From NCBI GenBank assembly GCA_003212795.1, contig QCOV01000001.1:277321-341320 (forward strand): DNA of 64,000 nt. Direction: 5' to 3'. This DNA is from OCS116 cluster bacterium AG-435-F03. GTDB lineage: Bacteria > Pseudomonadota > Alphaproteobacteria > MED-G09. Every line of letters starts with the position of its first letter. Position 1 is the stretch's first letter. This document shows, in pieces, positions 53,250 to 64,000 of the stretch. The notes beneath the pieces were generated by a model. That model saw only the letters and a list, made by a program, of their open reading frames with translations, made no database searches and was not told the origin of the DNA. The translations under genes and the position numbers were made by a program.

Positions 53250-54539
53250 ATGTTAGATAGTAAAGATAGAATTTTTGACAATTTATATGGTTTTGAACCT
53301 TGGAATTTAGACAACGCTAAACTTCGTGGTGATTGGGATAATACAAAAGATATTTTATTAAAAGGAAGAGAAAAAATTACTGAGGAGGTCATTTCTTCTG
53401 GTTTGCGAGGAAGAGGTGGTGCTGGATTTTCTACAGGAGTCAAATGGACTTTTATGCCAAAAGAACCAACTGGAAAGACGCATTATTTAGTTGTCAACGC
53501 TGATGAGTCTGAGCCAGGTACATGTAAAGATCGAGAAATATTAAGAAATGAACCTCATAAATTATTAGAGGGATGTGTTATCGCTTGTGCAGCTATGGGA
53601 GCCCAAGTTTGCTACATATATATTAGAGGTGAATTTATTAATGAAAGATATATTCTCGAGTCAGCATTAAAAGAAGCTTACGATGATGGTCTAGTAGGTA
53701 AAAATGCATGTGGTAGCGGTTTGGATATTGAAATTTTTATTCATCATGGTGCTGGAGCATATATTTGTGGTGAAGAAACAGCTTTATTGGAGAGTTTAGA
53801 AGGTAAAAAAGGTATGCCAAGATTAAAGCCACCTTTTCCGGCTGCAGCAGGTTTATATGGATGCCCAACTACCGTAAATAATGTTGAAAGTATTGCGGTT
53901 GTTCCAACGATACTTAGGAGAGGATCTAGCTGGTTTTCTGGAATTGGCAGAGAAAATAATACTGGCACTAAAATTTTTTGTATATCTGGTCATGTTAATA
54001 CACCTTGCAATATTGAAGAAGAGATGGGTATTCCATTAAAAGATTTGATTGAAAAACATGCAGGAGGAGTAATAGGTGGATGGGATAATCTCCTAGCTGT
54101 AATTCCCGGTGGTTCATCAGTTCCAATGATACCAAAAGAGATTTGTGATGAAGTTCTTATGGATTTTGACTCTCTTCAAGCTGTCAAATCTGGTTTGGGA
54201 ACAGCTGCTGTTATAGTGATGGATAAATCAACAGATTTAATAAAAGCAATATCAAGAATATCTTATTTCTATAAACATGAAAGTTGCGGTCAATGCACTC
54301 CATGCCGAGAGGGAACTGGTTGGTTGTGGGAGATGATGGAAAAAATGGCAAGAGGTGAAGCAAAAAAAGAAGATATAGATACTCTTTTAAGTCTCACAAA
54401 AAGAATAGAAGGTCATACAATTTGTGCTCTAGGAGATGCTGCCGCATGGCCAATTCAGGGCCTAATAAGACACTTTAGGCATCATATTGAAGATAGAATT
54501 GATCAATATCAGAAAGAAAGTAATCAGAATTATGGTTAA
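53250..54539 (+). CDS. nuoF: NADH-quinone oxidoreductase subunit F
   Basis: NuoF (51-kDa subunit) binds NADH, FMN and cluster N3 at the tip of the peripheral arm. It has 429 residues. The NADH/FMN glycine-rich region is [16 protein letters not shown] (about 51), then [14 protein letters not shown] and the FMN-site [19 protein letters not shown]. The N3 cysteines are in [12 protein letters not shown] (about 352) with the fourth in [13 protein letters not shown] (about 397). The end overlaps the nuoG start by eight bases. Confidence 0.98.
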   Translation: MLDSKDRIFDNLYGFEPWNLDNAKLRGDWDNTKDILLKGREKITEEVISSGLRGRGGAGFSTGVKWTFMPKEPTGKTHYLVVNADESEPGTCKDREILRNEPHKLLEGCVIACAAMGAQVCYIYIRGEFINERYILESALKEAYDDGLVGKNACGSGLDIEIFIHHGAGAYICGEETALLESLEGKKGMPRLKPPFPAAAGLYGCPTTVNNVESIAVVPTILRRGSSWFSGIGRENNTGTKIFCISGHVNTPCNIEEEMGIPLKDLIEKHAGGVIGGWDNLLAVIPGGSSVPMIPKEICDEVLMDFDSLQAVKSGLGTAAVIVMDKSTDLIKAISRISYFYKHESCGQCTPCREGTGWLWEMMEKMARGEAKKEDIDTLLSLTKRIEGHTICALGDAAAWPIQGLIRHFRHHIEDRIDQYQKESNQNYG

Positions 54540-56586
54540 TATTAAAATTGATGACAAAGATTATGAAGTTGAAGATGGATTGGCCATTATTCAAGCCTGT
54601 GAGATTGCTGGAGTTGAGGTTCCAAGGTTTTGCTATCATGAAAAATTATCTATTGCTGGTAATTGTAGAATGTGTCTTGTCGATGTCGAAGACTCAAGAG
54701 GGTTAAGTCCTAAGCCAGTAGCTTCATGTGCTATGCAAGTATCTGAAGGTTTAAAAATTTATACTAAATCTGAGAGAGTGAAAAACGCTCAAGAGGGCGC
54801 CTTAGAATTTCTATTAATGAATCATCCTTTAGATTGTCCAATTTGTGATCAAGGTGGCGAGTGTGATTTGCAAGATCAATCTATGGCTTTTGGATACGGT
54901 TCTAGTAGATTTGATGGTGATAAAAGAGCTGTTGAATCTAAAGATATGGGCCCGTTTATTAAAACAGAAATGACGAGATGTATACATTGTACAAGATGTG
55001 TTAGATTTTCTTCGGAAATATCTGGTAATGATGAGATAGGCTCTATTGGCAGGGGTCATGATATGGAAATTACAACATATCTTAATCAAGCTGTAGAGTC
55101 TGAACTTTCTGGAAATGTTATTGATTTGTGTCCTGTAGGCGCTTTAACTTCTAAGCCTTATGCGTTCTCTGCTAGGCCATGGGAGTTAAATAAAACTGAA
55201 ACTATAGATATCATGGATGCTATGGGGTCAAATATTAGAATTGACTCGAAGGGTTTAAGGGTTATGCGAGTCCTTCCAAGACTAAATGAAGATATAAATG
55301 AAGAATGGATAACTGATAAGACTAGATTTTTTTGGGATGGTTTAAATAATCAAAGAATTGATAAGCCTTATAAAAGAGTTGACGGTATTTTAAAACCAAC
55401 ATCCTGGAAAAGTGCATTAGAATTGGCTAAGGAAAAAATTTCTAATAGTAAATCAGAAAAAATTTCTGCACTCTCAGGAGATCTAGTAGATATTGAATCA
55501 ATTTATGCTCTCAAAAAATTAATGAAAAACATAGGAAGTGATAATTTTGATTGTAGGCAAGATGGTTCAAGAATTTCTGGACCACCAGAGAGATGGCTTT
55601 TTAATTCAACTTTTAACGGTATTGAAGATTCTGATGGGTGTCTAATTATTGGTTCAGATATAAGGAAAGAGGCGCCTCTTTTAAATTCAAGATTACTTAG
55701 AAAATCGAGAGATGATGAATATAAAATTGGTGTAATTGGATTCAATAATGATCTAACTTTTGATTTTAATTTTTTAGGAGAAAATCCATCAATTGTAGAA
55801 GATATTTTAATTGAAAATAATAACTTTTGTAATGATTTATCATCAATGAAAAAACCATTAATGATTTTAGGGCAGGGCGCATTAATAGGTAAGGATGCAC
55901 AAAATTTCCAAAATATTTGTATTGAGCTTGCCTATAAATTCAATTTTATAAATGACGATTGGAATGGTTTTAATGTCCTTCATTCTGCAGCTTCGAGAGC
56001 TGGAGCAATGAGTATTGGTTTTTTTCCGTCAGGCAAAGGTATGATAACCGAGGAAATAATTTCGAATTATAATAATAATAAACTAGATCTTCTCTATCTT
56101 CTTGGTGCAGATGAATTAAATTTAGAGAAGAATGATGATTGTTTTGTAATTTATCAAGGTCATCATGGCGATGTTGGTGCTCAGATTGCTGATCTTGTTT
56201 TTCCAGCAGCAGCTTTTTGTGAACAAAATGGATTATATATGAATACAGAGGGAAGGGTTCAAGAGTCAATTCGTTCAACCTTTCCTTTAGGAGAAGCAAA
56301 AGAAAATTGGGAAATAATTTATCTATTAGCAAAAGAAATGAGCATTGACATTGGTTTTTCAAATCTTAACGAATTAAGAAATCAGTTAATTGAAGAATTC
56401 CCAATTATTAATCCTTACAGAGAATTTGAACCATTGCCTTCCCCAAAAAAAGATGAATTTAATAAGCTTAATGGACATCAATTTAAAAGGATAATTGACA
56501 GTTATTGGCAAACAAATTCAATTGCCAGAGCATCTTCAAATTTGTCTAAAAGAAATAATTATATAAAAGAAGAAAATAATAGGTAA
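54532..56586 (+). CDS. nuoG: NADH-quinone oxidoreductase subunit G
   Basis: NuoG (75-kDa subunit) carries three Fe-S clusters in its N-terminal 220 residues: N1b ([16 protein letters not shown]), N5 with the His ligand ([17 protein letters not shown]) and N4 ([10 protein letters not shown] and [10 protein letters not shown]). The remainder is a molybdopterin-oxidoreductase-like domain without cofactor. The product is 684 residues from MVNIKIDD, a start inside the last codons of nuoF; an upstream in-frame ATG would extend it into nuoF without family support. The C-terminal half is divergent, as usual. Confidence 0.97.
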   Translation: MVNIKIDDKDYEVEDGLAIIQACEIAGVEVPRFCYHEKLSIAGNCRMCLVDVEDSRGLSPKPVASCAMQVSEGLKIYTKSERVKNAQEGALEFLLMNHPLDCPICDQGGECDLQDQSMAFGYGSSRFDGDKRAVESKDMGPFIKTEMTRCIHCTRCVRFSSEISGNDEIGSIGRGHDMEITTYLNQAVESELSGNVIDLCPVGALTSKPYAFSARPWELNKTETIDIMDAMGSNIRIDSKGLRVMRVLPRLNEDINEEWITDKTRFFWDGLNNQRIDKPYKRVDGILKPTSWKSALELAKEKISNSKSEKISALSGDLVDIESIYALKKLMKNIGSDNFDCRQDGSRISGPPERWLFNSTFNGIEDSDGCLIIGSDIRKEAPLLNSRLLRKSRDDEYKIGVIGFNNDLTFDFNFLGENPSIVEDILIENNNFCNDLSSMKKPLMILGQGALIGKDAQNFQNICIELAYKFNFINDDWNGFNVLHSAASRAGAMSIGFFPSGKGMITEEIISNYNNNKLDLLYLLGADELNLEKNDDCFVIYQGHHGDVGAQIADLVFPAAAFCEQNGLYMNTEGRVQESIRSTFPLGEAKENWEIIYLLAKEMSIDIGFSNLNELRNQLIEEFPIINPYREFEPLPSPKKDEFNKLNGHQFKRIIDSYWQTNSIARASSNLSKRNNYIKEENNR

Positions 56587-56591
56587 TACAT

Positions 56592-57584
56592 ATGGAATAT
56601 ATACTTTCAATTTTATTTATATTTCTTCAATCTTTTTTGGTAATTTTTGCTGTCTTAATGATGGCTTATCTTGGAATTTATGGTGAAAGAAAGCTATGGG
56701 CGGCTGTACAATTACGAAGAGGACCTAACATTGTTGGACCATTTGGCTTACTTCAGCCTGTAGCTGATTTTCTTAAATTACTTTTAAAAGAGCCAATAAT
56801 TCCCGATAAAGCTAATAAAATAATATTTATAATGGCTCCTCTTGTTACTTGCTTTGTTGCTTTGTCAGCTTGGGCAGTTGTTCCGTTTGCAGAAAATTGG
56901 GTGGTAGCAGATATAAATGTTGGAATTTTATATATTTTTGCAATTTCATCTCTTGGAGTTTATGGAATCATTCTTGGTGGCTGGGCTTCAAATTCTAAAT
57001 ATCCTTTTATGGGAGCTATGAGATCTGCAGCTCAAATGGTTTCTTATGAGGTCTCTATAGGATTTGTAATTATTACAGTTCTTCTTTGTGTGGGTTCACT
57101 TAATCTCACAGATATAGTTCTTGCCCAAAAGAAGATTTGGTTTTTTATTCCCCTTTTTCCTATGTTCATAATATTCTTTGTGTCTGCTCTTGCTGAAACA
57201 AATCGCCCTCCATTTGATCTGCCTGAGGCAGAAGCCGAATTAGTAGCTGGATATCAAGTAGAATATTCTTCATCTTTCTTTCTCTTATATTTTCTTGGCG
57301 AGTTAGCGGCAACTTTTTTAATGTGTGCAATGATTACGATTCTGTTTTTAGGAGGTTGGTTACCTCCTTTTGATATTTACCCTTTAAATGTTATTCCTGG
57401 CGTAGTCTGGTTTATGCTAAAAGTGGCCTTCATTTTCTTTATGTTTGGAATGGTAAAAGCTCTTGTACCAAGATATAGATATGATCAATTAATGAGATTA
57501 GGTTGGAAAGTTTTTCTTCCGATATCACTTTTTTGGGTTGTTTTAACTGCTTCAGTCCTTTTTATATTTGACTTAGCGCCATAG
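56592..57584 (+). CDS. nuoH: NADH-quinone oxidoreductase subunit H
   Basis: NuoH (ND1) is the membrane subunit that lines the quinone channel beside NuoB and NuoD. It has 330 residues and about eight membrane helices. The conserved loops are [22 protein letters not shown] (about 32) and [21 protein letters not shown] (about 203), with the charged residues of the E-channel, plus [15 protein letters not shown]. Spacing to nuoI is eight bases. Confidence 0.98.
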   Translation: MEYILSILFIFLQSFLVIFAVLMMAYLGIYGERKLWAAVQLRRGPNIVGPFGLLQPVADFLKLLLKEPIIPDKANKIIFIMAPLVTCFVALSAWAVVPFAENWVVADINVGILYIFAISSLGVYGIILGGWASNSKYPFMGAMRSAAQMVSYEVSIGFVIITVLLCVGSLNLTDIVLAQKKIWFFIPLFPMFIIFFVSALAETNRPPFDLPEAEAELVAGYQVEYSSSFFLLYFLGELAATFLMCAMITILFLGGWLPPFDIYPLNVIPGVVWFMLKVAFIFFMFGMVKALVPRYRYDQLMRLGWKVFLPISLFWVVLTASVLFIFDLAP

Positions 57585-57592
57585 GGATAACA

Positions 57593-58087
57593 ATGAGAAA
57601 AATACTATATACCTTTAAAAACCTTATACAGCTTGATTTTCTAAAAGCCCTATATACAGCTATGAAGTATTTCTTTTTTAGAAAAAGGGTAACCATTAAT
57701 TATCCTTCTGAAAAAGGTAAGCTATCTCCAAGGTTTAGAGGTCAGCATGCGTTGAGAAGATACCCTAATGGTGAGGAGCGATGTATAGCTTGTAAATTAT
57801 GTGAAGCCGTTTGTCCTGCTCAAGCTATAACTATTGATGCATCGCCAAGAAACGAAGATGGAATTAGAAAGGCTATAAGGTACGACATAGATATGGTAAA
57901 ATGTATTTATTGTGGTTTATGCCAAGAATCTTGTCCCGTTGATGCAATCGTTGAAGGACCTAATTTTGAATTTGCAACAGAGACACGTGAGGAGCTTTTA
58001 TATACAAAAGAAAAGCTTTTGGATAATGGTGACCGATGGGAAGTATCACTAGTTAGAAACATTGAAAGGGATGCGCCTTTCAGGTAA
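57593..58087 (+). CDS. nuoI: NADH-quinone oxidoreductase subunit I
   Basis: NuoI (TYKY, 23-kDa) carries clusters N6a and N6b. It has 164 residues with two ferredoxin-type motifs, [16 protein letters not shown] (about 64) and [16 protein letters not shown] (about 103). The N-terminal helix and the [17 protein letters not shown] segment match the alphaproteobacterial family closely. It lies between nuoH and nuoJ in the standard order. Confidence 0.98.
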   Translation: MRKILYTFKNLIQLDFLKALYTAMKYFFFRKRVTINYPSEKGKLSPRFRGQHALRRYPNGEERCIACKLCEAVCPAQAITIDASPRNEDGIRKAIRYDIDMVKCIYCGLCQESCPVDAIVEGPNFEFATETREELLYTKEKLLDNGDRWEVSLVRNIERDAPFR

Positions 58088-58097
58088 TTAAATACAA

Positions 58098-58697
58098 ATG
58101 TTTGCTTCTATTTTATTTTTCATTTTTTCTTTTTTAATCCTTGCTTCGGCTCTACTTGTGATCACATCAAAAAATCCTGTTAATTCAGTAATATTTTTAA
58201 TTTTTTCATTTTTTAATGCTGCAGGAATTTTTCTAATAGCAGGAGCAGAATTCTTAGCTTTAATAATGCTTATTGTTTATGTAGGAGCGGTTGCAGTTTT
58301 ATTTCTATTTGTTGTAATGATGTTGGATTTAAATTTTGAAGAACTAAATAAAAAAACTAATTTTGTTAAAACAGGAATTATTACAGCTGGTATTCTTATA
58401 GCTGAAATGATTGTTTTATTTGTTTATTATCCTGAAGAACAATCATTTATTATTAATAAAAATAATGAACTTAATAGCTTAACTAATACAGAAATCATTG
58501 GCTCGAAAATTTATACGGAACATTTTTATCATTTTCAAATTGCGGGTCTTATTTTATTAGTGGCAATGATTGGAGCTATAGTTCTAACATTAAGGCATCG
58601 AGATAATGTTAGAAGGCAAGATATTTCATCTCAGGTAAGCAGAGATCAAGAAAAAAATGTTGAATTAAAAGATATAACATTTGAGGAGTCAGAATGA
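58098..58697 (+). CDS. nuoJ: NADH-quinone oxidoreductase subunit J
   Basis: NuoJ (ND6) is a membrane subunit with five helices. It has 199 residues. The third helix holds the conserved [26 protein letters not shown] region, site of the pi-bulge important in coupling. The hydrophilic C-terminus contains [12 protein letters not shown]. The final four bases overlap the nuoK start (ATGA). Confidence 0.96.
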   Translation: MFASILFFIFSFLILASALLVITSKNPVNSVIFLIFSFFNAAGIFLIAGAEFLALIMLIVYVGAVAVLFLFVVMMLDLNFEELNKKTNFVKTGIITAGILIAEMIVLFVYYPEEQSFIINKNNELNSLTNTEIIGSKIYTEHFYHFQIAGLILLVAMIGAIVLTLRHRDNVRRQDISSQVSRDQEKNVELKDITFEESE

Positions 58698-59008
58698 TTT
58701 TTGAAATAGGCATATATCATTATACTATATTAAGCGCTTTCTTATTTTTTACAGGTGTTTTCGGTATTTTCTTAAATAGAACAAATTTAATAATAATACT
58801 TATGTCTTTAGAGTTAATTCTCTTAAGTGTGAGTATAAACTTTATCTCTTTTTCTGTATTTTTAGGCGATATTACTGGGCAAATTTTTTCTCTTTTCATT
58901 CTTACTGTAGCTGCGGGCGAAGCAGCAATTGGTTTAGCTATTCTTGTTGTTTATTTCAGAAACTCCGGCAATATCAATGTTAATGAAATTAATAAAATGA
59001 GGGGTTAA
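58694..59008 (+). CDS. nuoK: NADH-quinone oxidoreductase subunit K
   Basis: NuoK (ND4L) has three helices within 104 residues. The two membrane glutamates essential for proton translocation are in [14 protein letters not shown] (about 38) and [13 protein letters not shown] (about 73). The N-terminus ([20 protein letters not shown]) is typical. It overlaps nuoJ by four bases and shares one base with the nuoL start. Confidence 0.97.
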   Translation: MIFEIGIYHYTILSAFLFFTGVFGIFLNRTNLIIILMSLELILLSVSINFISFSVFLGDITGQIFSLFILTVAAGEAAIGLAILVVYFRNSGNINVNEINKMRG

Positions 59009-60903
59009 TGGAATTATTTTTAATAGTTTTCTTACCTTTGATTGGTTCTATAATTACAGGTTTTTTTGGTAAAATACTTGGATTAAGACTTAGTCATTTT
59101 ATTTCTTGTTCTTTAATTTTAGCTTCTTCTATTTTTTCAGCATATTTATTTTATATGACACTAAATGGCTATCAAACTAGCAATCAATTTTTATTCGACT
59201 GGATTAATTCTGGGGCAATAGATGCATCTTGGTCCTTAAAATTTGATACTTTAACCTCTGTAATGCTTGTTGTTGTTACTTCTGTTTCAGCATTAGTTCA
59301 TATTTACTCTATTGGTTATATGAGTCATGACCCTTATCAATACAGGTTTTTCTCATATTTATCATTTTTTACATTTGCTATGCTTATGCTTGTTACATCA
59401 GATAACTTATTACAGTTATTTTTTGGATGGGAGGGCGTAGGTTTAGCATCATACCTATTGATTGGTTTTTGGTATGAAAAACCATCTGCTAATGCTGCTG
59501 CAATGAAGGCTTTTGTAGTTAATAGGGTTGGAGATTTTGGTTTTCTTTTAGGTATTGCGGTAATTTATATCGCAACTGGATCAATAAGCTTTGATGTTAT
59601 TTTTCAAAAAATTAATAATGTTAATCAATTTACTATAAATATAGCATGTTTATTGCTTTTTATGGGAGCAATGGGAAAGTCTGCTCAACTCTTTTTACAT
59701 ACATGGTTGCCCGATGCAATGGAGGGTCCTACACCAGTTTCAGCTTTAATTCACGCGGCAACTATGGTTACAGCTGGAATATTTCTTGTGGCAAGATGCT
59801 CACCAATTTTTGAAAATTCTGATCTTGCGTTATCATTTATCATAATTACTGGAGCATCTACTGCGTTTTTTGCAGCAACAGTTGGACTTGTACAAAATGA
59901 CATTAAAAGAATTATTGCTTATTCAACTTGTTCCCAATTAGGCTATATGTTTGTTGCTTTGGGTGTTGGGGCATATCAAGTAGCTATCTTTCATCTTTTT
60001 ACTCATGCTTTTTTCAAAGCTCTTCTTTTCCTTGGGTCTGGGTCAGTTATCCACGCTATGTCTGATGAACAAGATATTCAAAAAATGGGGGGTTTATACA
60101 AAATTATTCCATTTACATGGATAATGATGTTAATTGGAACTTTAGCGCTAACTGGAGCCCCTTTATTATCTGGTTATTATTCAAAGGATGCTATAATTGA
60201 ATCAGCTTTCGCAAGTCATGCTTTTGGGCATGAATATGCCTTTTATCTTCTTGTTTTTTCTGCCCTTTTAACTAGTTTTTATTCATGGAGGCTTATCTTT
60301 TTGACTTTCCACGGTAAAACGAGAGCATCACAAGATGTTTTGTCAAAGGCACATGAAAGCCCGCTATCGATGACTATACCGCTTCTTTTATTAAGTTTTG
60401 GGGCATTGTTTTCCGGGTATTTATTTTCTGACTTTTTTCTATCTTATGAATTAAAGGAACTTTGGGGTAATTCTATCTATATCCATCCCGATAATCATAT
60501 TCTCGAAGAAATTCATCATTCTCCTTTTTGGGTAAAAAAAATTCCGCTAGTTATGATGATTATAGGTTTTATTGTAGCTACAGTATTTTATTTGCTTTTA
60601 AAAAGTCTTCCATCTTTTTTATCAAGTAAACTGCCATTTATTTATAATTTTTTATACAACAAGTGGTATTTTGATGAATTATATAATTTTATATTCGTAA
60701 ATCCTTTAAAAAGAATTGGTAATTTTTTATGGTTATTTTTTGATAAAAAAATTATTGATGGTTTTGGTCCTGATGGTATTTCTTCCCTTGTAATTAGTAT
60801 TTCTAGAAATGTAAGTAAAATTCAAACTGGTTATGTCTATCATTATGCATTTGCAATGCTTATCGGTCTGGGATTTTTATTAATTAGGTTTGTGGTTTAC
60901 TAA
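59008..60903 (+). CDS. nuoL: NADH-quinone oxidoreductase subunit L
   Basis: NuoL (ND5) is the distal antiporter-like proton pump with the long lateral helix at its C-terminus. It has 631 residues. Key charged residues lie in FFGWEGVGLASYLLIGFWYEK (about 139; Glu of TM5), FLHTWLPDAMEGPTPVSALIHAATMVTAG (about 230-258; Lys/His of TM7-8) and SHAFGHEYAF, with a C-terminal segment FLYNKWYFDELYN. The proton-antiporter core is intact. Confidence 0.98.
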   Translation: MELFLIVFLPLIGSIITGFFGKILGLRLSHFISCSLILASSIFSAYLFYMTLNGYQTSNQFLFDWINSGAIDASWSLKFDTLTSVMLVVVTSVSALVHIYSIGYMSHDPYQYRFFSYLSFFTFAMLMLVTSDNLLQLFFGWEGVGLASYLLIGFWYEKPSANAAAMKAFVVNRVGDFGFLLGIAVIYIATGSISFDVIFQKINNVNQFTINIACLLLFMGAMGKSAQLFLHTWLPDAMEGPTPVSALIHAATMVTAGIFLVARCSPIFENSDLALSFIIITGASTAFFAATVGLVQNDIKRIIAYSTCSQLGYMFVALGVGAYQVAIFHLFTHAFFKALLFLGSGSVIHAMSDEQDIQKMGGLYKIIPFTWIMMLIGTLALTGAPLLSGYYSKDAIIESAFASHAFGHEYAFYLLVFSALLTSFYSWRLIFLTFHGKTRASQDVLSKAHESPLSMTIPLLLLSFGALFSGYLFSDFFLSYELKELWGNSIYIHPDNHILEEIHHSPFWVKKIPLVMMIIGFIVATVFYLLLKSLPSFLSSKLPFIYNFLYNKWYFDELYNFIFVNPLKRIGNFLWLFFDKKIIDGFGPDGISSLVISISRNVSKIQTGYVYHYAFAMLIGLGFLLIRFVVY

Positions 60904-60907
60904 TATT

Positions 60908-62401
60908 ATGATTGATCTACCATTATTAAGTATACTTACTTTTTTGCCCTTGATTGGTCTTCCATTTATAATTGTTGGAAAGATTATTAATGCAGAAAAT
61001 TATCAAAATATTTCTAAATATATAGCTCTATTTGTATCTTTAATAACTTTTCTAATATCACTATTAATTTTGTATAATTTCAATATTAATACTTCTGATT
61101 TTCAATATAATGAGCGTATTCCCATTATGAATGGCCTTATGACCTATAGAATGGGTATAGATGGTATATCAATATTATTTATTCTTCTTTCTACTTTTCT
61201 AACGCCTATTTGTATAATCGCTAGTTGGAATATTATAAGTGATCGTGTTGATTACTATATGTGTTCATTTTTAGTGCTTGAAACGCTAATGATTGGTACT
61301 TTTTGTGCATTAGATATAGTGCTTTTCTATTTGTTTTTTGAAAGTGTTCTTATTCCAATGTTTGTAATTATTGGTGTTTGGGGTGGCGAAAGAAGAGTTT
61401 ATTCGGCGTTTAAGTTTTTCTTATATACTCTTTTAGGATCTGTTTTGATGTTAGTTGCAATTATATATATTGTTTTAGCATCAGGAACCACTGAACTACC
61501 CATAATTTATGATGTTTTTAATATTAATCATGGCATTATACAGAATCTATTATGGCTTGCCTTCTTTGCCTCTTTTGCAGTTAAGATGCCTATGTGGCCA
61601 TTCCATACATGGTTACCAGATGCCCATGTTGAGGCTCCAACAGCTGGATCAGTTATACTTGCGGCAATTTTATTAAAAATGGGTGGTTATGGCTTTTTAA
61701 GGTTTTCTTTACCATTGTTACCCGATTCCAGTTTTTATTTTTCTGATTTTATTTTTATCCTAAGTGTTATTGCTATTATTTATACATCTATAGTCGCGTA
61801 TGTTCAGGAAGACATAAAAAAACTTATAGCTTATTCTTCTGTTGCTCATATGGGTTTTGTTACCATGGGAATCTTTACATTTAACATTAATGGAATCCAA
61901 GGAGGTATATTTCAGATGTTTTCACATGGCCTTATATCAGGGGCACTGTTCTTATCCGTAGGTGTGATTTATAATAGAATGCATACAAGAAAAATCGCAG
62001 ATTATGGGGGTGTTGTCTCAGTAATGCCAAAATTTGCTTTATTTTTAATGGTTTTTACTCTTGCTAATATTGGTTTACCAGGGACAAGTGGCTTTGTTGG
62101 AGAGTTTTTAACCATTATGGCGATTTTCTCATTTAATAAGATTTTCGCTTTCTTTGCAGCCAGTGGAGTAATTCTTTCTGCGGTATATGGATTATGGTTA
62201 TACAGAAAAGTAATTTTTGAAAAAATAACAAATGATGCTGTAAAATCTTTAAAGGATCTTACATTAGGTGAGAAAGTAACTCTAATTCCATTATTAATAT
62301 TAATTATTCTTTTTGGAATTTATCCCGCACCTATTCTTGATCTTATTTCTGTTTCATCGATTGGATTAGTAGAATCTATTAATTTATCTGGAGGTAATTA
62401 A
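60908..62401 (+). CDS. nuoM: NADH-quinone oxidoreductase subunit M
   Basis: NuoM (ND4) is the middle antiporter-like pump. It has 497 residues from MIDLPLLS. Family markers are MGIDGISILFILLSTFLTP, the Glu of TM5 in FYLFFESVLIPMFVIIGVWG (about 145), FHTWLPDAHVEAPTAGSVILAAILLK (about 230) and HMGFVTMGIF. An in-frame TTG 18 bases upstream lies inside nuoL and is not needed. It starts four bases after the nuoL stop. Confidence 0.98.
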   Translation: MIDLPLLSILTFLPLIGLPFIIVGKIINAENYQNISKYIALFVSLITFLISLLILYNFNINTSDFQYNERIPIMNGLMTYRMGIDGISILFILLSTFLTPICIIASWNIISDRVDYYMCSFLVLETLMIGTFCALDIVLFYLFFESVLIPMFVIIGVWGGERRVYSAFKFFLYTLLGSVLMLVAIIYIVLASGTTELPIIYDVFNINHGIIQNLLWLAFFASFAVKMPMWPFHTWLPDAHVEAPTAGSVILAAILLKMGGYGFLRFSLPLLPDSSFYFSDFIFILSVIAIIYTSIVAYVQEDIKKLIAYSSVAHMGFVTMGIFTFNINGIQGGIFQMFSHGLISGALFLSVGVIYNRMHTRKIADYGGVVSVMPKFALFLMVFTLANIGLPGTSGFVGEFLTIMAIFSFNKIFAFFAASGVILSAVYGLWLYRKVIFEKITNDAVKSLKDLTLGEKVTLIPLLILIILFGIYPAPILDLISVSSIGLVESINLSGGN

Positions 62402-62403
62402 TA

Positions 62404-63849
62404 ATGGTCGATTTATTTGAAAGTTTAATAATAATTGCTCCAGAATTAATTTTAGCTATAACAGCTATGAGCTTATTAATGATAGGTTCATTTTATCAAA
62501 AAAAATCAATAAATTTAATAAACACTCTATCATTCTTAACATTGTTAATTTTATCTTTTAATGAATTGATATTTAATAATATTCAGATTTTTGCTTTTAA
62601 TGGTTTCTTTATCGAAGATAAACTATCGAGTTTTGCTAAATTCATTATTTTTCTTACTTCTGCACTATCAATTATTATGTCTGCTAATTGGTTAAGAAAT
62701 TATGACAAAACTGCTTTTGAATTCCCTATTTTAATTTTATTTTCGACACTTGGGATGGCGTTAATGGTGTCAGCAAATGACTTGGTGTCTCTTTATCTTG
62801 CGATTGAATTACAAAGTCTTCCATTATATGTTCTTGCAACATTTAACAGGAATGACTCTTTTTCATCTGAAAGTGGTGTTAAGTATTTTATATTAGGAGC
62901 TTTGTCGTCAGGTCTTCTTTTGTATGGATCTTCTCTAATTTATGGTTTTACTGGTACAATTTTCTTAAATGAAATTTCTCAATTAACTTTATCATCAAAC
63001 CAATTGGGAATTACATTTGGTTTAGCGTTTTTACTTGCGGGTATAGTTTTTAAAATTTCTGCTGTCCCTTTTCATATGTGGGCTCCTGATGTTTACCAAG
63101 GTGCAGCAACTCCTGTTACATCATTTTTTGCATCAGTCCCAAAAATGGCAGCAATAATAATTTTAATAAGAATATTATATGTTCCTTTTGATAACTTTAT
63201 ATCCAGCTGGTCACAAATAATTATATTTGTATCTTTTTCTTCTATTTTGCTCGGGTCTGTGGTTGCTATATGGCAAAAAAATATAAAAAGATTAATTGCC
63301 TATAGCTCAATTGCACATATGGGGTTTGCAACACTAGCTTTATCTACCGGAAACAAGAGCGATATAGAAAGTATATTGGTTTATATGATTATATATATAG
63401 TTGCCAATATTGGATTCTTTTCATGCTTAATAAATATTCAAAATAAGACTGAAAAAAATATTAATAACATCTCTGATTTAGCTGGCTTGTCAGTAAATAA
63501 TCCTAGCTTAGCTATTTCTATAGCTCTTTACATGTTTTCTTTTGCTGGAATTCCACCTTTGGCAGGTTTTTTTGCAAAATATTATGTTTTTATTTCTTTA
63601 ATAAATGAGGGATTAATCTTTTTAGCAACCTTTGCTCTTATTGCTAGTGTTATTGGAGCATTTTATTATATTCGTTTTGTTAAAGTAATGTTTTTTGATG
63701 AAGTTGCTAATACTAAAAAAATTACATTTTCAAGATCTTTAGGATTAATCAATTCAATATGTTTTATTTTTATACTTGGATTTATTTTTGTTCAATCAGT
63801 TACACCTCTAGCAAATATGATAAGTAATGCAACTTTAGCTTTAAATTAA
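62404..63849 (+). CDS. nuoN: NADH-quinone oxidoreductase subunit N
   Basis: NuoN (ND2) is the third antiporter-like pump and the last gene of the operon. It has 481 residues with 13-14 helices. Markers are YLAIELQSLPLYVLATFNR (about 132; conserved Glu), FHMWAPDVYQGAATPVTSFFASVPK (about 222-246; Lys at TM8) and RLIAYSSIAHMGF (about 297). Gene order A-N is complete, with no inserted genes, as in Paracoccus-like and mitochondrial-type complex I loci without extra ORFs. birA starts seven bases after the stop. Confidence 0.98.
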   Translation: MVDLFESLIIIAPELILAITAMSLLMIGSFYQKKSINLINTLSFLTLLILSFNELIFNNIQIFAFNGFFIEDKLSSFAKFIIFLTSALSIIMSANWLRNYDKTAFEFPILILFSTLGMALMVSANDLVSLYLAIELQSLPLYVLATFNRNDSFSSESGVKYFILGALSSGLLLYGSSLIYGFTGTIFLNEISQLTLSSNQLGITFGLAFLLAGIVFKISAVPFHMWAPDVYQGAATPVTSFFASVPKMAAIIILIRILYVPFDNFISSWSQIIIFVSFSSILLGSVVAIWQKNIKRLIAYSSIAHMGFATLALSTGNKSDIESILVYMIIYIVANIGFFSCLINIQNKTEKNINNISDLAGLSVNNPSLAISIALYMFSFAGIPPLAGFFAKYYVFISLINEGLIFLATFALIASVIGAFYYIRFVKVMFFDEVANTKKITFSRSLGLINSICFIFILGFIFVQSVTPLANMISNATLALN

Positions 63850-63856
63850 ATTATAA

Positions 63857-64000
63857 ATGAGCACAAAAGAAATAGATATTATAATTTTAGATGAGATTGA
63901 TAGCACTAATAATGAAGCTCAAAGAATTTTAGATCATAAAAGTAATTTTCCACTTTGGATTATAGCGAATGAACAAACTTCGGGTCGAGGAAGAAAGAAT
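63857..64000 (+). CDS. birA: Biotin--[acetyl-CoA-carboxylase] ligase BirA (N-terminal part only)
   Basis: Only the first 48 codons are in the window; the frame runs open off the right edge. The segment LDEIDSTNNEAQR followed by NEQTSGRGRKN matches the biotin protein ligase catalytic domain (biotin/ATP loop GRGR). It begins at the catalytic domain, so it lacks the N-terminal helix-turn-helix of the regulatory BirA of E. coli. A birA homologue directly after nuoN is a known alphaproteobacterial arrangement. Its likely substrate, AccB, is encoded at the other end of the window. Confidence 0.9.
   Translation, partial: MSTKEIDIIILDEIDSTNNEAQRILDHKSNFPLWIIANEQTSGRGRKN

Overview
The window is a dense, AT-rich stretch of a proteobacterial chromosome. 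An alphaproteobacterium is indicated by an NDUFA12-type complex I accessory gene, an unbroken nuoA-N operon followed by birA, an RNase E ending in a GWW motif, a DnaA-like HdaA, and the order tig-clpP-clpX-lon-hup. The low G+C (roughly 30 % by eye), very short intergenic spaces and overlapping stop codons resemble streamlined marine lineages such as the HIMB59/AEGEAN-169 or SAR11-like groups. I cannot name the species.

Layout. 1-4283 (minus): lptD (cut by the left edge), lptG and lptF, for lipopolysaccharide transport. 4354-6707 (plus): pepA, holC, ndk. 6713-8414 (minus): purM and purN. 8496-9735 (plus): a CDP-alcohol phosphatidyltransferase and hdaA. 9738-10931 (minus): rnd. 10973-13582 (plus): aspS, the NDUFA12 gene and mlaD. 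13579-19962 (minus): rne, an M48/TPR peptidase, a DsbA-family oxidoreductase, aroQ, accB, accC. 20194-24547: amiC, prfB (with its programmed frameshift), bcp (minus) and an AsmA/YhdP-like gene. 24544-26440 (minus): a hydrolase and tyrS. 26598-32377 (plus): the iron-sulfur operon iscR-sufB-C-D-S-T-A. 32379-36564 (minus): glnB, a type II (eukaryote-like) glutamine synthetase, parE and an enoyl-CoA hydratase/isomerase. 36753-40882 (plus): a thiolase-like gene, a phosphoglycerate-mutase-family gene, nnr and a GNAT gene. 40939-47632 (plus): tRNA-Leu, tig, clpP, clpX, lon, hup, tRNA-Val, tRNA-Asp. 47702-49894: an aldehyde dehydrogenase and an alpha/beta hydrolase. 50011-63849: nuoABCDEFGHIJKLMN. 63857 to the edge: the start of birA.

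Working together. The nuo operon builds respiratory complex I, and both the NDUFA12 homologue and the SUF pathway, which makes its clusters, lie in the same window. tig-clpP-clpX-lon form a protein quality-control block; clpP and lon both have heat-shock-like promoter candidates. glnB and the glutamine synthetase form a nitrogen module behind a strong sigma-54 promoter candidate.

I found no mobile element, prophage, CRISPR array, toxin-antitoxin pair or unknown multigene system. This is conserved core genome. The most informative non-gene signals are the sigma-54 site before glnB, the prfB frameshift site, the palindrome over the iscR promoter, paired RpoH-like promoters, and convergent genes that share stop-codon bases. 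No gap longer than 300 bases lacks an annotated gene. Start codons were adjusted where a Shine-Dalgarno sequence or family alignment favoured an internal start.
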